Numbered from the stretch's first letter, positions 50,905 through 60,482 are shown. The stretch: 64,000 bases of DNA from Ornithomonoglobus_A sp045649025 (GCA_045649025.1 JAZRPB010000003.1:1-64000), one strand, 5' to 3'. The notes: generated by a model from the letters alone, not told the origin. Numbers and translations: made by a program.

Positions 50905-51933
50905 TTAATCTCTTATATATGCCTTTTTGTAGTAATGATGGGTTGTGTCGGTATCGTCGTCCTTAATTAACGACAATGCCTTTGCCGCACCCTTTACCAC
51001 GCAGTTTACAATATCATCTGCCCTTTTCACCTTAACACCTACTGCCTGTGCAATACGCTCGTCAAGTCCGTTAATAAGAGCTCCGCCGCCTGTTAATAAA
51101 ATACCCTCGTCTATTATATCACGATGCAGCTCGGGCGGAGTTTTTTCTAAAACCTCTCTTATACGCTCGGTTATATTATACACCAAATCATCAAAAATTG
51201 TACATATGTCATTCGATGATACTGTAACAGAGGCAGGCAAGCCCTCAATAATGCTTAACCCCTTAACCGTAAACATTGATTCGGAATCGGAGGGTACAAC
51301 AGTACCTATTTTATGCTTTAGATTTTGTGCACTGCCATAACCAATGTTAAGACCATGAGTTTTTTTCATATATCTTATAATTGCTTCACTAAACTCATCG
51401 CCTGCAATTTTAAGCGAACGGCTTATAACCACACCGCCAAGAGAAATAACCGCAATATCGGTGGTGCCGCCGCCAATGTCCACCACAAGTGTGCCCTTTG
51501 GCTTTGAAATATCAATGCCTGCACCCAAAGCAGCTGCAACAGGCTCCTCAATAATAAAAATATCCTTTGCACCAACCTCACGTGCGGCGTCAATTACGGC
51601 TCTTTGCTCCACATTTGTAACACCCGAGGGTACGCACATCATAATACGCGGTCTGCCAACGCTTCTTGATAGTATTTTTGATAAAAATGCCTTTATCATT
51701 TCCATACACAAAGTAAAGCTTGAAATTACTCCGTCGCTCAAAGGACGCACTGCGTCTATAAACGGCGGTGTTTTTCCAAGCATTTCAAGTGCACTGTTGC
51801 CCACTGCACAAACCTTGTTTTTCTTGTGATTTACAGCAATAACCGTCGGCTCGCTTAACACTATTCCTTTACTTTTTACGTAAACCTGCATTGTGGCAGT
51901 GCCGAGGTCTATACTTATATCGCTGGCAAACAT
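50905..51933 (-). CDS. mreB: MreB/Mbl-family rod-shape protein
   Basis: 342 residues of the actin-like fold: phosphate 1 motif SIDLGTATMQVYVK, VDIGGGTTDIAVIS, EPVAAALGAG and ILLTGGGALINGLD. It guides lateral wall synthesis. There are no mreC or mreD genes beside it, so it may be an Mbl/MreBH-type paralogue. The basic C-terminal tail (HHYYKKAYIRD) is not typical. Confidence 0.9.
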   Translation of the reverse strand: MFASDISIDLGTATMQVYVKSKGIVLSEPTVIAVNHKKNKVCAVGNSALEMLGKTPPFIDAVRPLSDGVISSFTLCMEMIKAFLSKILSRSVGRPRIMMCVPSGVTNVEQRAVIDAAREVGAKDIFIIEEPVAAALGAGIDISKPKGTLVVDIGGGTTDIAVISLGGVVISRSLKIAGDEFSEAIIRYMKKTHGLNIGYGSAQNLKHKIGTVVPSDSESMFTVKGLSIIEGLPASVTVSSNDICTIFDDLVYNITERIREVLEKTPPELHRDIIDEGILLTGGGALINGLDERIAQAVGVKVKRADDIVNCVVKGAAKALSLIKDDDTDTTHHYYKKAYIRD

Positions 51934-51960
51934 AGATTATTCTCCAATCATTTTTTGTGT

Positions 51961-52770
51961 TTATATATTAAATAGTTTTTTTGCATTTTTATAAAAAATA
52001 TTGTTTTTATCCTCTTGTGAAATGGGAAGATTATTAACCATTGAAATAGTTTCTGTGACATTTTCCCAAGGCGAATCCGTACCAAAGAGAATTTTATGGG
52101 AGCCGTGGTTTTTTATAATACGTGCAGTCTGTGCAATTCTCATTTCAGACAGACAGTATGCCGTATCAAAATAATAGCTTGTACCAACAAGGTGCTTTTC
52201 AACATCATCCCATTGCTGCCAGCCTCCCATATGTGCCAACACAACTTTTTTACCGCTTATATGGTTTAAAATATCCTTAAACATTATTGGTGAGCTGTGC
52301 ACGGGAAGGTCTATGCCCACGTCCTCGCCTGCGTGGAAATATACAATCAAATCGAGCTCCTCACATTTTTGCAAAATACGTATACATTCGGGCGAGGTCA
52401 CATAAAAGCCCTGATATTCGGGGTGCAGCTTTATGCCCTTAAGCCCAAGCTCTTTTATTTGGTAAAGCGTTTCCTCCCAATCTGCCTGCATAGGGTGGAG
52501 TGAGCCTAAAGAATATATATTATCAACGCCGTTTATGAGTGAGGCGAATTTATTTATACTGCCCGACTGCTTTGTGGTTGTTGCAATCGGCAAAATGACC
52601 GAAGCACCCACACCGTGCTCGGCCATAGCCTCTTTTATTCCGTTTAAGCTTCCGTCTGTTTGCGGAAGTGCAGTTCTGTTCCAGATTTTCTTTGCATTCC
52701 CCGACAGTATTTCAAGAGTTCTTGCCGCAATTTTATCGGGGAAGATGTGTGCGTGTGTGTCTATAATCAT
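51961..52770 (-). CDS. Amidohydrolase 2 family protein
   Basis: 269 residues, TIM-barrel amidohydrolase: IDTHAHIF at the N-terminus, LKGIKLHPEYQGF, YFHAGED, VLAHMGGWQQWDD and LFGTDSPWE near the C-terminus, giving the metal-binding His and Asp set. It probably acts as a decarboxylase or hydrolase on a small molecule; the substrate is unknown. It overlaps the SLH gene by 4 nt. Confidence 0.85.
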   Translation of the reverse strand: MIIDTHAHIFPDKIAARTLEILSGNAKKIWNRTALPQTDGSLNGIKEAMAEHGVGASVILPIATTTKQSGSINKFASLINGVDNIYSLGSLHPMQADWEETLYQIKELGLKGIKLHPEYQGFYVTSPECIRILQKCEELDLIVYFHAGEDVGIDLPVHSSPIMFKDILNHISGKKVVLAHMGGWQQWDDVEKHLVGTSYYFDTAYCLSEMRIAQTARIIKNHGSHKILFGTDSPWENVTETISMVNNLPISQEDKNNIFYKNAKKLFNI

Positions 52771-53816
52771 AAGCTCTCCAAATAGTCGAACAGACGGTTT
52801 GTTGTTGTGATTGCCTGTTCAATTGTGTAGTATGCCTTTGGCATAAAGTCATTTGATTCGGTACCTGTCATAATACCGCTTTGTGTTATCCACTGAACAT
52901 AAAATTTTGCCCAGTTTGAAATCTGGTAATTATCGTTGTATTTTAGCGGCTCATCAGCTCTTATAAACGCAAAAAGCTCTGCGGCACGTGTTATAACAGT
53001 AGCCGCCTCCTCACGTGTTAGTGCACCTTCGGGGTCGAAGGTGGTTTCGCTCTTTCCCGATATTACGCCAAGAGCGTAGAGCATATCAATCGACGGGCTT
53101 TTATCTTTGCAATCTGCAAAGATATTATTTAAATATGCACCCTTTTTAGCATGAACATAGCCATCAAGGCTTGCGAAGCCTGTGTATACTGTTATAAGCT
53201 GACCAATTAAAATACAAAATTCCTCTCTTGAAATATATGCACTGTAACGGTTGGCAAGCTCATACGGTAATAGCGATTTGCCTGCCGCAGCTTGTATCTC
53301 GCTAACTGCCCAGCTTGCCTCGGGAAGCTTTAGAAAATCGTGTGTGGTAACACGGTTTAGTGTGGCACCGCTGTGCTTAATCTCGCTATCCTTATACATA
53401 GTGTCGAGATATGTAAGGTAAATAGCGTCCTCGCCCTTTGCGTTGTAGCACACGTAGTTATTATCTCCAAAAAGACCTATTTGTACACCCGAGCCAACAT
53501 TATAGCTTACAGTGTCGGTATCGGTTTTTAAATTTATTGCCGTACCACGAAATGGGGTGGGGTTAATAGTTCTGTGCAGCACAATATCACACGCGGAATA
53601 ATAAAAATCGTTTATTTCCTCTCTTGTGAGCGTAATAAAGCGGTCGTCTTCAAAATTGCAGATTGTTGCTTCCTTTATTTCGTCTGCTGCAAAGATACCC
53701 AATGCGTCTGCCATTGTCATAGTTTGGGGCAAATCTACCACATTATATGCAAGTGCATTCGATGCAACGGTAATCACCGTTGCAAGTGAGAGAATAATTG
53801 AAATAATTTTTTTCAT
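52767..53816 (-). CDS. Secreted SLH-domain protein
   Basis: 349 residues with a signal peptide (ending ASNALAY) and a central region of unknown function. The C-terminus carries SLH repeats (about 245-349: SPSIDMLYALGVISGKSETTFDPEGALTREEAA, read in parts; WAKFYVQWITQSGIMTG; AITTTNRLFDYL). SLH modules anchor proteins to secondary cell-wall polymers. A CBS-like or enzymatic domain was not found. Confidence 0.85.
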   Translation of the reverse strand: MKKIISIILSLATVITVASNALAYNVVDLPQTMTMADALGIFAADEIKEATICNFEDDRFITLTREEINDFYYSACDIVLHRTINPTPFRGTAINLKTDTDTVSYNVGSGVQIGLFGDNNYVCYNAKGEDAIYLTYLDTMYKDSEIKHSGATLNRVTTHDFLKLPEASWAVSEIQAAAGKSLLPYELANRYSAYISREEFCILIGQLITVYTGFASLDGYVHAKKGAYLNNIFADCKDKSPSIDMLYALGVISGKSETTFDPEGALTREEAATVITRAAELFAFIRADEPLKYNDNYQISNWAKFYVQWITQSGIMTGTESNDFMPKAYYTIEQAITTTNRLFDYLESL

Positions 53817-53908
53817 AGGTTAAGTCCTTTCGCTAAAGTAAATGTTGATTTAATTGGCGATTGTGGGGCACAGCCTTTGGGGTGTGCCGATATTACTGTT
53901 TGTAATAA

Positions 53909-55111
53909 TTATACGCAGTATGGCATTAACACAAACCTCTCGCCCTGGGGTGTTTCAACAAAGAATTCAATATAAGACGGGTCTGTTTTATCCACATAAA
54001 TATCTAACAGAGTAAAGCTTGTAAGCTGTGATGAGTTTATTAAATCAAAGGTTTCAATTGAGCCGTAAACACCCTCCTTGTAGTCCTTTGTTGATATTAA
54101 TCTAAACAGCATATCATCGTTATATACAACATTTAAGTTTACAGGAATTATATCCTTTACGGTTGAAAGCCTGAAGAAGCCCATATTTTCTCCGCTAAAG
54201 TCGAAATAACTGCCTGTTATCATAATATCGGTACAGCAAATGCCGTAAAGGTCCGAAATTGCAAACTTAACCTCATCGAAGAAAAGGTCTTTTTTGTAGA
54301 TAATAGAAGCATCCTTGCCGTTAGAGTCCTTTACGGGCGAGAGTGTCATTCCATCGAAGGTGTAGAAATGAGCCACTTTAACATCGGCATTTTCCACTAT
54401 CACAAAAAGCTTTTTATTGTTGGCAACCTTAACAACTGCAATAGCACCAATACCGTCCATTTTAGTTGCCAAATCGCCTGTATAGTCTATTCCGTTTATG
54501 GAAAGAACACTGTAATTTGCATTGGGTATGCTCAATGTTGACATAAAGTCGATTGCTTCGTTTGTGCCGTTGCCGTCTATATCAACCTCGAGGTTTATAC
54601 ATTCGCCGTCTATGTAGTATTCGGCAATGTCGGTAAGCGACCTAAAACCTCTGTTTATGCCCACAAATGCACGGTACGGCTTGTTATTGGTTGCAATAAG
54701 CACTGTTTTCTTGTAGCCGTTCCACGTTACACCATAATCCATTGCTTCGGAAATTGCTCTTACGGGAATTAAGGTTCTGTCGTTTATAACTGTTGCGGGA
54801 ACATCAAGTGGAATTGATTTTCCGTCCTTAAACATATAGCTGTTACCTACTCCAATTTGTACAACGTGTCCCTTGCCTGTAATAATTGCGGTGTGTGTAT
54901 CGCCGTTCCATTCAACAGTGGCACCCGCTTTTTCAAACACGGCACGAATTGGAACAAGAGTTCTGTCGTTTTGTATAACGGGGGGTTGGTCGAAGGTGAC
55001 TGCCTCGTTATCAACAAGCACGCTTATATCGTTGTTTTGTGCAAGTGCAGCAGAGCCAAAGCAAAGCGATGATAAAACAAGTGATGCTACAATAAAATGC
55101 TTAATTTTCAT
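53909..55111 (-). CDS. Secreted stalk-domain (copper amine oxidase N-like) protein
   Basis: 400 residues with a signal peptide (FGSAALAQ). Two tandem stalk/CuAO-N repeats follow: IQNDRTLVPIRAVFEKAGATVEWNG and INDRTLIPVRAISEAMDYGVTWNG (read in parts). The C-terminal 250 residues form a beta-rich domain without a family I know. It is probably a surface protein. The promoter is at 55224-55252. Confidence 0.82.
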   Translation of the reverse strand: MKIKHFIVASLVLSSLCFGSAALAQNNDISVLVDNEAVTFDQPPVIQNDRTLVPIRAVFEKAGATVEWNGDTHTAIITGKGHVVQIGVGNSYMFKDGKSIPLDVPATVINDRTLIPVRAISEAMDYGVTWNGYKKTVLIATNNKPYRAFVGINRGFRSLTDIAEYYIDGECINLEVDIDGNGTNEAIDFMSTLSIPNANYSVLSINGIDYTGDLATKMDGIGAIAVVKVANNKKLFVIVENADVKVAHFYTFDGMTLSPVKDSNGKDASIIYKKDLFFDEVKFAISDLYGICCTDIMITGSYFDFSGENMGFFRLSTVKDIIPVNLNVVYNDDMLFRLISTKDYKEGVYGSIETFDLINSSQLTSFTLLDIYVDKTDPSYIEFFVETPQGERFVLMPYCV

Positions 55112-55223
55112 AATTGTAATCCTCCCTTTTAGGTAAATTTCAAATATATAATTTTAAATGTTTCTTTTGTTGGTGTATTTATTGGGGAATGTGTGTATTT
55201 TAAAAGACACTCCCTCAATCATA

Positions 55224-55252
55224 ATTATAGCACAAATCTCTTTGTTATTCAA
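55224..55252 (-). promoter_or_regulatory. Promoter of the stalk-domain gene
   Basis: On the minus strand TTGAAT (55252-55247), 17 bp, TATAAT (55229-55224). It lies about 110 nt ahead of the gene. The gap 55253-55390 to the next promoter holds only AT-rich sequence. Confidence 0.6.
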
Positions 55253-55391
55253 GAGTTATTTTATCTTTTAGGAAATTACTATTTTTAAGATGTAATTTTC
55301 TAAATTACACGTTTATTTATACAATGTTAATCAATTATAATAATTTGTGTTTTTGTTACAAAAAATTAAAAAAAATCACACAAAATGTATA

Positions 55392-55420
55392 TTGATTTTA
55401 GTATAAATATATGATATGAT
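55392..55420 (+). promoter_or_regulatory. Promoter of the CBS-domain gene
   Basis: TTGATT at 55392-55397, 17 bp, TATGAT at 55415-55420. A REP pair follows at once, so it would be in the 5' leader. Confidence 0.5.
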
Positions 55421-55427
55421 AGAGTTA

Positions 55428-55490
55428 GTAGGGAATGCATTTATGCATTGGGCAAATAACGAAAACGGAAAAGGCCGTTCCCTATAAATA
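55428..55490. repeat. Inverted pair of degenerate GTAG REP units
   Basis: 55428-55449 reads GTAG, GGAATGCA, TTTA, TGCATT. The second, on the minus strand (about 55486-55465), reads TAGGGAACGG...CCGTTTT. The same two stem sequences form the pair at 230-282, but here they are in swapped order and partly decayed. Confidence 0.65.
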
Positions 55491-55515
55491 AAAAAGGAGA
55501 TTATTTAAAGGAATT

Positions 55516-55917
55516 ATGAATATTATCCATTTGCTGACACCCAAAAGTGAAACAGCATATATACACGATGATTACTCATTAAGACAAGCCCTGGAGAAAA
55601 TGAAATATCACGGCTACAGAGCAATTCCCGTAATATCAAAAAGCGGTAAATATATAGGTACCATTTCGGAGGGTGACTTTTTATGGTTTTTGCTTATAGA
55701 AAATGAAAACGAAGTAGTGCATACCGACATAAGAAATATAGAGAATTTGTCGGTAACAGATATTTTAGACACCAATAAATATCCGTCAGTTTCTGTTACT
55801 GCCTCGCGTGAAAAGGTTTTTGAAATGGCAATGCAGCAAAACTTTATACCCGTGGTTGATGACAGGGGATATTTTATGGGAATTATAACACGACAAGCAA
55901 TAATGACGAGTAAATAA
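55516..55917 (+). CDS. CBS-domain protein
   Basis: 133 residues made of two CBS motifs: YSLRQALEKMKYHGYRAIPVISKSGKYIGTISEGDFLW, here cited in parts (ALEKMKYHGYRAIPVIS; YIGTISEGDF), and VFEMAMQQNFIPVVDDRGYFMGIITR. CBS pairs bind adenine nucleotides and sense energy or signal state. No partner domain is fused. The RBS AAAGGA lies 10 nt before the ATG. Confidence 0.88.
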   Translation: MNIIHLLTPKSETAYIHDDYSLRQALEKMKYHGYRAIPVISKSGKYIGTISEGDFLWFLLIENENEVVHTDIRNIENLSVTDILDTNKYPSVSVTASREKVFEMAMQQNFIPVVDDRGYFMGIITRQAIMTSK

Positions 55918-55940
55918 GAGGACGAAGTTCCTCTTTTTTT
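55915..55940 (+). terminator. Terminator after the CBS gene
   Basis: AAGAGGA pairs with TCCTCTT, loop CGAAGT, followed by eight T; it starts at the stop codon. Confidence 0.85.
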
Positions 55941-55972
55941 TGAGGAATATTTAAAAAATCTTCTTAAAACCA

Positions 55973-56009
55973 TTGAAATTTGAAAAATTATATGATATTA
56001 TATTATAAG
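55973..56009 (+). promoter_or_regulatory. Promoter region of nfnAB
   Basis: TTGAAA at 55973-55978 with TATTAT at 55996-56001 (17 bp). A second TTGAAA at 55980 with TATAAG at 56004 is an alternative. About 50 nt ahead of nfnA. Confidence 0.5.
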
Positions 56010-56058
56010 TGGTAAATTTATAATTTAAAATACATAAAGGAAAGGGTATGAAAATAAA

Positions 56059-56901
56059 ATGGCATACAAAATTTTAAAGAAAAATGTACTCAATCCTCAA
56101 ATCTTTTTAATGGAGATCGAAGCACCGCTCATAGCTAAAAAGGCGGAGCCGGGACAGTTCATTATTTTAAGAATTGATGAGTATGGCGAAAGAGTCCCAT
56201 TCACAATTGCGGATTTCGACCGCGAAAAGGGTACAGTAACAATTATTGTACAGGTTGTAGGAAAAACAACAATGGACTTATCAAAGTTTGAGGAAGGCGA
56301 AGAAATCCTTGATTTTGCAGGTCCTTTGGGACAACCCACACCGCTTGAGGGTCTTAAAAAGGTTGCAGTTATAGGCGGAGGTCTTGGTACTGCTATTGCA
56401 TATCCGCAAGCTAAAAAGCTATTCAACCTTGGTGCAGATGTAACTGTTATTACAGGCTTTAGAAGCAAGGATATGATAATTTTAGAAGACGAGCTTAAGG
56501 CTGTTTCAAACAGACTTATTGTTACAACCGACGATGGCTCAAACGGCACAAAGGGACTTGTTACCGAAAGACTTAAAGAGCTTTTGGACGCAGGCGAAAA
56601 GTTTGACGAGGTTATTGCAATTGGTCCGCTTGTTATGATGAAGTTTGTGTGTGCCACAACAAAGGAATACAATGTTCCAACAACAGTTAGTATGAACCCT
56701 GTTATGATAGACGGAACAGGTATGTGTGGCGGTTGCCGTATCATTGTTGGCGGTGAAACAAAGTTTGCGTGCGTTGACGGCCCTGACTTTGACGGTCATA
56801 AGATTGACTGGGACAGCGCAATGAAGAGAGGAAGAATGTTTAAAAAATACGAAGAGCACTCTTGTTCGGATGGAAAATGCAGAATAGGGAGGGGTAAATA
56901 A
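56059..56901 (+). CDS. nfnA: NADH-dependent reduced ferredoxin:NADP+ oxidoreductase, subunit A (or DHODH electron-transfer type)
   Basis: 280 residues of the ferredoxin-reductase fold: FAD site RVPFTIADFD, NAD site VAVIGGGLGTAIAYP and a C-terminal [2Fe-2S] Cys cluster (MCGGCRIIVGGETKFACVDGPDFDGH). It is fused by overlap (1 nt) to the GltD-like gene, the arrangement of NfnAB, a flavin-based bifurcating enzyme. Sulfide dehydrogenase or a glutamate synthase electron carrier are alternative names. Confidence 0.88.
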   Translation: MAYKILKKNVLNPQIFLMEIEAPLIAKKAEPGQFIILRIDEYGERVPFTIADFDREKGTVTIIVQVVGKTTMDLSKFEEGEEILDFAGPLGQPTPLEGLKKVAVIGGGLGTAIAYPQAKKLFNLGADVTVITGFRSKDMIILEDELKAVSNRLIVTTDDGSNGTKGLVTERLKELLDAGEKFDEVIAIGPLVMMKFVCATTKEYNVPTTVSMNPVMIDGTGMCGGCRIIVGGETKFACVDGPDFDGHKIDWDSAMKRGRMFKKYEEHSCSDGKCRIGRGK

Positions 56902-58292
56902 TGCCTAATATGAGAATGGACAAAAATCCAATGCCGGAGCAATGTCCTAATGTAAGAAATAAAAACTTCCTTGAAGTAACAACGGGTTATACTCCCGAAA
57001 TGGCAATAGACGAGGCAAAAAGATGCTTAAACTGTAAGCATAAGCCTTGTATGCAGGGCTGTCCTGTTTCTGTAAAAATTCCTGAATTTTTATCGCTTGT
57101 TGCCGAGGGTGACTTTGAGGGTGCATATCAGAAAATTAAGGAAACAAACGCACTTCCTGCAGTTTGCGGCAGAGTTTGTCCGCAAGAAAAGCAATGTGAA
57201 TCAAAGTGCGTTAGAGGTATAAAGGGCGAAAGCGTTGGCATAGGAAGAATTGAAAGATTTTGTGCCGACTACCATATGGCAAATGTTGAAGAAAAGATAG
57301 AAATACCTGCTCCAAACGGTAAAAAGGTTGCGGTTGTAGGCTCGGGCCCTGCAGGACTCACAGTTGCCGGTGAATTGGCAAAGAAGGGCTACGCAGTAAC
57401 CATATATGAAGCATTCCACACAGCAGGCGGTGTTTTGATGTATGGTATTCCAGAATTTCGACTTCCAAAGGATATAGTTCAAAAGGAAATTTCAAACCTT
57501 AAGGCTTTGGGTGTTGATATTCAAACAAATGTTATCATAGGCAGAACAATCCTTGTTGATGAGCTTTTAGAGGATATGGGCTACGATGCTGTATTTATCG
57601 GCTCGGGTGCTGGCTTGCCGTCATTTATGGGATTAGAGGGCGAAAGCCTTAACGGTGTATATTCAGCAAATGAGTTCCTAACAAGAATTAATCTTATGAA
57701 GGGCTACAAATTCCCTGAATATGACACACCTGTATATGTTGGTAAGAATGTTGCAATCCTTGGCGGCGGTAACGTTGCAATGGACGCAGCAAGAAGTGCA
57801 AAACGTCTTGGTGCAGACAATGTATACATAGTTTACAGACGTGGTAAGGAGGAGCTTCCTGCAAGAGCAGAAGAGGTTATGCACGCTGAAGAAGAGGGTA
57901 TTGAATTTAAGCTACTTCAAAACCCAACTCGCTTTATTGGTAACGACGAAGGCTGGGTAACTGGTATGGAGGTTGTTAAGATGGAGCTTGGTGAGCCTGA
58001 CGCAAGTGGCAGACGTCGTCCTGTTGCAATTGAGGGCAGCGAGGAAACTCTTGATATCGACACAGTTGTTGTTGCAATTGGTCAGACACCAAATCCGTTG
58101 ATAAGACAAACAACAAAGGGACTTGAAACAAACAATCGCGGTTGTATTGTTGCAGACGAAGAAACAGGTAAAACATCAAAGGCAAAGGTGTTTGCAGGCG
58201 GTGACGTTGTTACGGGTGCGGCAACAGTTATTCTTGCTATGGGTGCTGGTAAAGCAGCTGCAGCTCAAATAGACAAAGAATTAAGTGAATAA
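56901..58292 (+). CDS. nfnB: NADPH-dependent glutamate-synthase-like small subunit (NfnB type)
   Basis: 463 residues: two N-terminal [4Fe-4S] Cys clusters (CLNCKHKPCMQGCPV, CGRVCPQEKQCESKC), FAD site VVGSGPAGLTVAGELA, NADPH site AILGGGNVAMDAARSAKR and C-terminal GGDVVTGAATVILAMGAGK. It works with nfnA to balance ferredoxin and pyridine nucleotides. Often annotated gltA in Clostridia. Confidence 0.9.
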   Translation: MPNMRMDKNPMPEQCPNVRNKNFLEVTTGYTPEMAIDEAKRCLNCKHKPCMQGCPVSVKIPEFLSLVAEGDFEGAYQKIKETNALPAVCGRVCPQEKQCESKCVRGIKGESVGIGRIERFCADYHMANVEEKIEIPAPNGKKVAVVGSGPAGLTVAGELAKKGYAVTIYEAFHTAGGVLMYGIPEFRLPKDIVQKEISNLKALGVDIQTNVIIGRTILVDELLEDMGYDAVFIGSGAGLPSFMGLEGESLNGVYSANEFLTRINLMKGYKFPEYDTPVYVGKNVAILGGGNVAMDAARSAKRLGADNVYIVYRRGKEELPARAEEVMHAEEEGIEFKLLQNPTRFIGNDEGWVTGMEVVKMELGEPDASGRRRPVAIEGSEETLDIDTVVVAIGQTPNPLIRQTTKGLETNNRGCIVADEETGKTSKAKVFAGGDVVTGAATVILAMGAGKAAAAQIDKELSE

Positions 58293-58300
58293 TGTATTTT

Positions 58301-58322
58301 GGGGATGTTTAAAAACATCCCC
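58301..58322 (+). terminator. Terminator after nfnB
   Basis: GGGGATGTTT and AAAACATCCCC form a 10-bp hairpin followed by TTGTTTTA. Confidence 0.8.
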
Positions 58323-58343
58323 TTGTTTTATGCAGCTTTGTGG

Positions 58344-58374
58344 TTGCATTAATATGGGACTTGTGTGATAAAAT
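58344..58374 (+). promoter_or_regulatory. Promoter of pepD
   Basis: TTGCAT at 58344-58349 and GATAAA (58367-58372) or TAAAAT (58369-58374), spacer 17 or 19 bp. Confidence 0.4.
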
Positions 58375-58403
58375 ATAGTTAACAATATATTTGGAGGATT
58401 ATT

Positions 58404-59834
58404 ATGAATAAATTATTTGCATTGCAACCAAGCAACGTTTTTGCATATTTTGAAGAAATATGCAAAATACCCCACGGCTCATCCAACCTTAACGCAATAT
58501 GTGATTACTGTGTGGAGTTTGCTAAAGAAAATAATTTTAGGTATATAAGAGATGAATTAAATAATATTGTTATTTTCAAGAATGGCACAAACGGCAGCAA
58601 AACCCCCGTAATTTTGCAGGCACATCTTGATATGGTATGTCAAAAAACAAACGAGGCTCAAATTGACTTTGAAAAGGACGGACTTGATATTTTCATAGAC
58701 GGCGGCTATATCAGAGCCAAAGGCACAACACTTGGTGCAGATAACGGAATTGGCGTGGCTATGATTATGGCAATTCTTGCTGATGATAAATTACTGCATC
58801 CGCCAATTGAGGCGGTGCTTACTGCTGATGAGGAAATTGGTATGATAGGTGCAGCTGCACTTGATACAAGTATATTAGAGAGTAAAAGAATGATAAATCT
58901 CGACTCGGAGGAGTCAGATTTAATTACTGTTTCGTGTGCAGGCGGTAACGATGTAAGAATTTATGTGCCCATCACAAGAGAAAAGAAAAACGGTACAAGG
59001 ATCACAGTAAAGATAAATGGCTTAAAGGGCGGTCACTCGGGCATTGATATAGATAAAAATCGTGAAAATGCAAATATATTGATGGGCAGAATATTAAATC
59101 ACATACAAGAGAGTGAGTTTAATATAATTTCAATTGACGGCGGCACAAAAAGAAATGCCATTCCGTTCGGTGCAGATGCTCAAATTTTGGTTGGCAATGC
59201 AAAAGAGGCTTGTGCTCTTATAAAAGAATATGCAAAATTGATAGAGGAAGAGCTTTGCGATGCAGAAGAAAACCTGCAAATAACCATTAATGAGCAAGGT
59301 GTGGGAGAATATGAGGTTTTAGATAAAAAGTCGGGCGAAAAAATAATATATATGCTTTTAAATACTCCAAACGGAATAGTTAAAATGAGCGAAAGAATAA
59401 AAGGTCTTGTTGAAACATCATTGAATTTAGGCATTGTTTCAACACAGAAGGAAAATATTTTGTTGCAATACGCATTAAGAAGCAACAAGAAAACAGCTCT
59501 TGATTTTTTAGAAGAAAGAATGAAAAGCTTTTCTTTATACAATGAAAGTACAATAGAAATATCGGGAAGATACGAGCCGTGGGAATATAAAGAGGAGTCA
59601 CCCTTAAGAGATGAGTATGCATTAGTATATGAGAGAAAAACAGGCAAAAAACCAAAGGTAGACGCAATCCATGCAGGTCTTGAATGTGCGATATTTTCAT
59701 CAACAATAAAAAATCTCGACTGCATTGCAATTGGTCCCGACACATTCGATGCACACACAACAAATGAAAGACTTAATATTGAATCTACAAAGATAGTTTA
59801 TGAGCTTTTATGCGATACATTAGAGGGGATGTAA
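58404..59834 (+). CDS. pepD: Aminoacyl-histidine dipeptidase (M20C)
   Basis: 476 residues: VFAYFEEICKIPHGSSN at the N-terminus, metal ligands in QAHLDMVCQ, GTTLGADNGIGVAM and TADEEIGMIGA, and the dimerisation domain with GLKGGHSGIDI. It cleaves Xaa-His and other dipeptides. RBS TTGGAGGAT. A terminator follows. Confidence 0.94.
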   Translation: MNKLFALQPSNVFAYFEEICKIPHGSSNLNAICDYCVEFAKENNFRYIRDELNNIVIFKNGTNGSKTPVILQAHLDMVCQKTNEAQIDFEKDGLDIFIDGGYIRAKGTTLGADNGIGVAMIMAILADDKLLHPPIEAVLTADEEIGMIGAAALDTSILESKRMINLDSEESDLITVSCAGGNDVRIYVPITREKKNGTRITVKINGLKGGHSGIDIDKNRENANILMGRILNHIQESEFNIISIDGGTKRNAIPFGADAQILVGNAKEACALIKEYAKLIEEELCDAEENLQITINEQGVGEYEVLDKKSGEKIIYMLLNTPNGIVKMSERIKGLVETSLNLGIVSTQKENILLQYALRSNKKTALDFLEERMKSFSLYNESTIEISGRYEPWEYKEESPLRDEYALVYERKTGKKPKVDAIHAGLECAIFSSTIKNLDCIAIGPDTFDAHTTNERLNIESTKIVYELLCDTLEGM

Positions 59835-59859
59835 AAAAAGTATCAGGTTTATATTAAAG

Positions 59860-59894
59860 AACGGGGATGTTAAAAAAATTTTAACATCCCCGTT
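59860..59894. terminator. Bidirectional terminator between pepD and the kinase-like gene
   Basis: AACGGGGATGTTAAAA pairs with TTTTAACATCCCCGTT, a 16-bp stem between convergent genes. It is similar in its GGGGATGTT arm to the terminator at 58301. Confidence 0.85.
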
Positions 59895-59897
59895 TAA

Positions 59898-60482
59898 TTA
59901 TTGATTTTGTTTTATTATTTTTATTATGCTTTCTGTGCTTATTTTTGACGATGTATTTGTGTCTATAACGGAGCAGTTTTTGTAGCTTGAAAATTCACCC
60001 TCGTTAAAGTCCTCTTCGTCGGTTATGTATCTTCTGCACACCTCTTTATAGTTTGGCGTATCCTGTCTGGCTTCTCTTTCTATACAACGAAGCAGGCGTT
60101 CCTTGTTGTCGAGCTTTAGGTATAAAACATATATTTTTTCGTTCCCAAACTTATTAAAAAAGTGCTTTAGTGCCTTTTGTGTTGTGATTATAATATAATC
60201 TTTATCATTATCTATTTCCTCTGACGAGGTGAAATACACCCATTCACCGTGCACGGTGTTGTAGGTGCGTTTTTCTATAATCTGACCGTTTTTCTCCATT
60301 TCGCACATACGCTCATAACTTACATAATGATAGTTTACACCCTCAATTTCATTTTCACGTTTTGGACGTGTGGTGTAGGGAACTATTTTTTTTATTTCAA
60401 TATCGCGTGAGGAAAGAATGTTCTCTAAAACAGTGTCCTTTCCCGAACCGCTTTTTCCAATAAGACAATAAATATAGCTCAT
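59898..60482 (-). CDS. Guanylate kinase-like protein
   Basis: 194 residues: P-loop IGKSGSGKDT (Asp in place of the usual Ser/Thr order), TTRPKRENEIEGVNYHYVS, and a C-terminal helix typical of guanylate kinases. It differs from housekeeping Gmk in the P-loop and lid, so the substrate may not be GMP. Start is ATG 60482 after GGAGG; an upstream ATG is less likely. Confidence 0.82.
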   Translation of the reverse strand: MSYIYCLIGKSGSGKDTVLENILSSRDIEIKKIVPYTTRPKRENEIEGVNYHYVSYERMCEMEKNGQIIEKRTYNTVHGEWVYFTSSEEIDNDKDYIIITTQKALKHFFNKFGNEKIYVLYLKLDNKERLLRCIEREARQDTPNYKEVCRRYITDEEDFNEGEFSSYKNCSVIDTNTSSKISTESIIKIIKQNQ

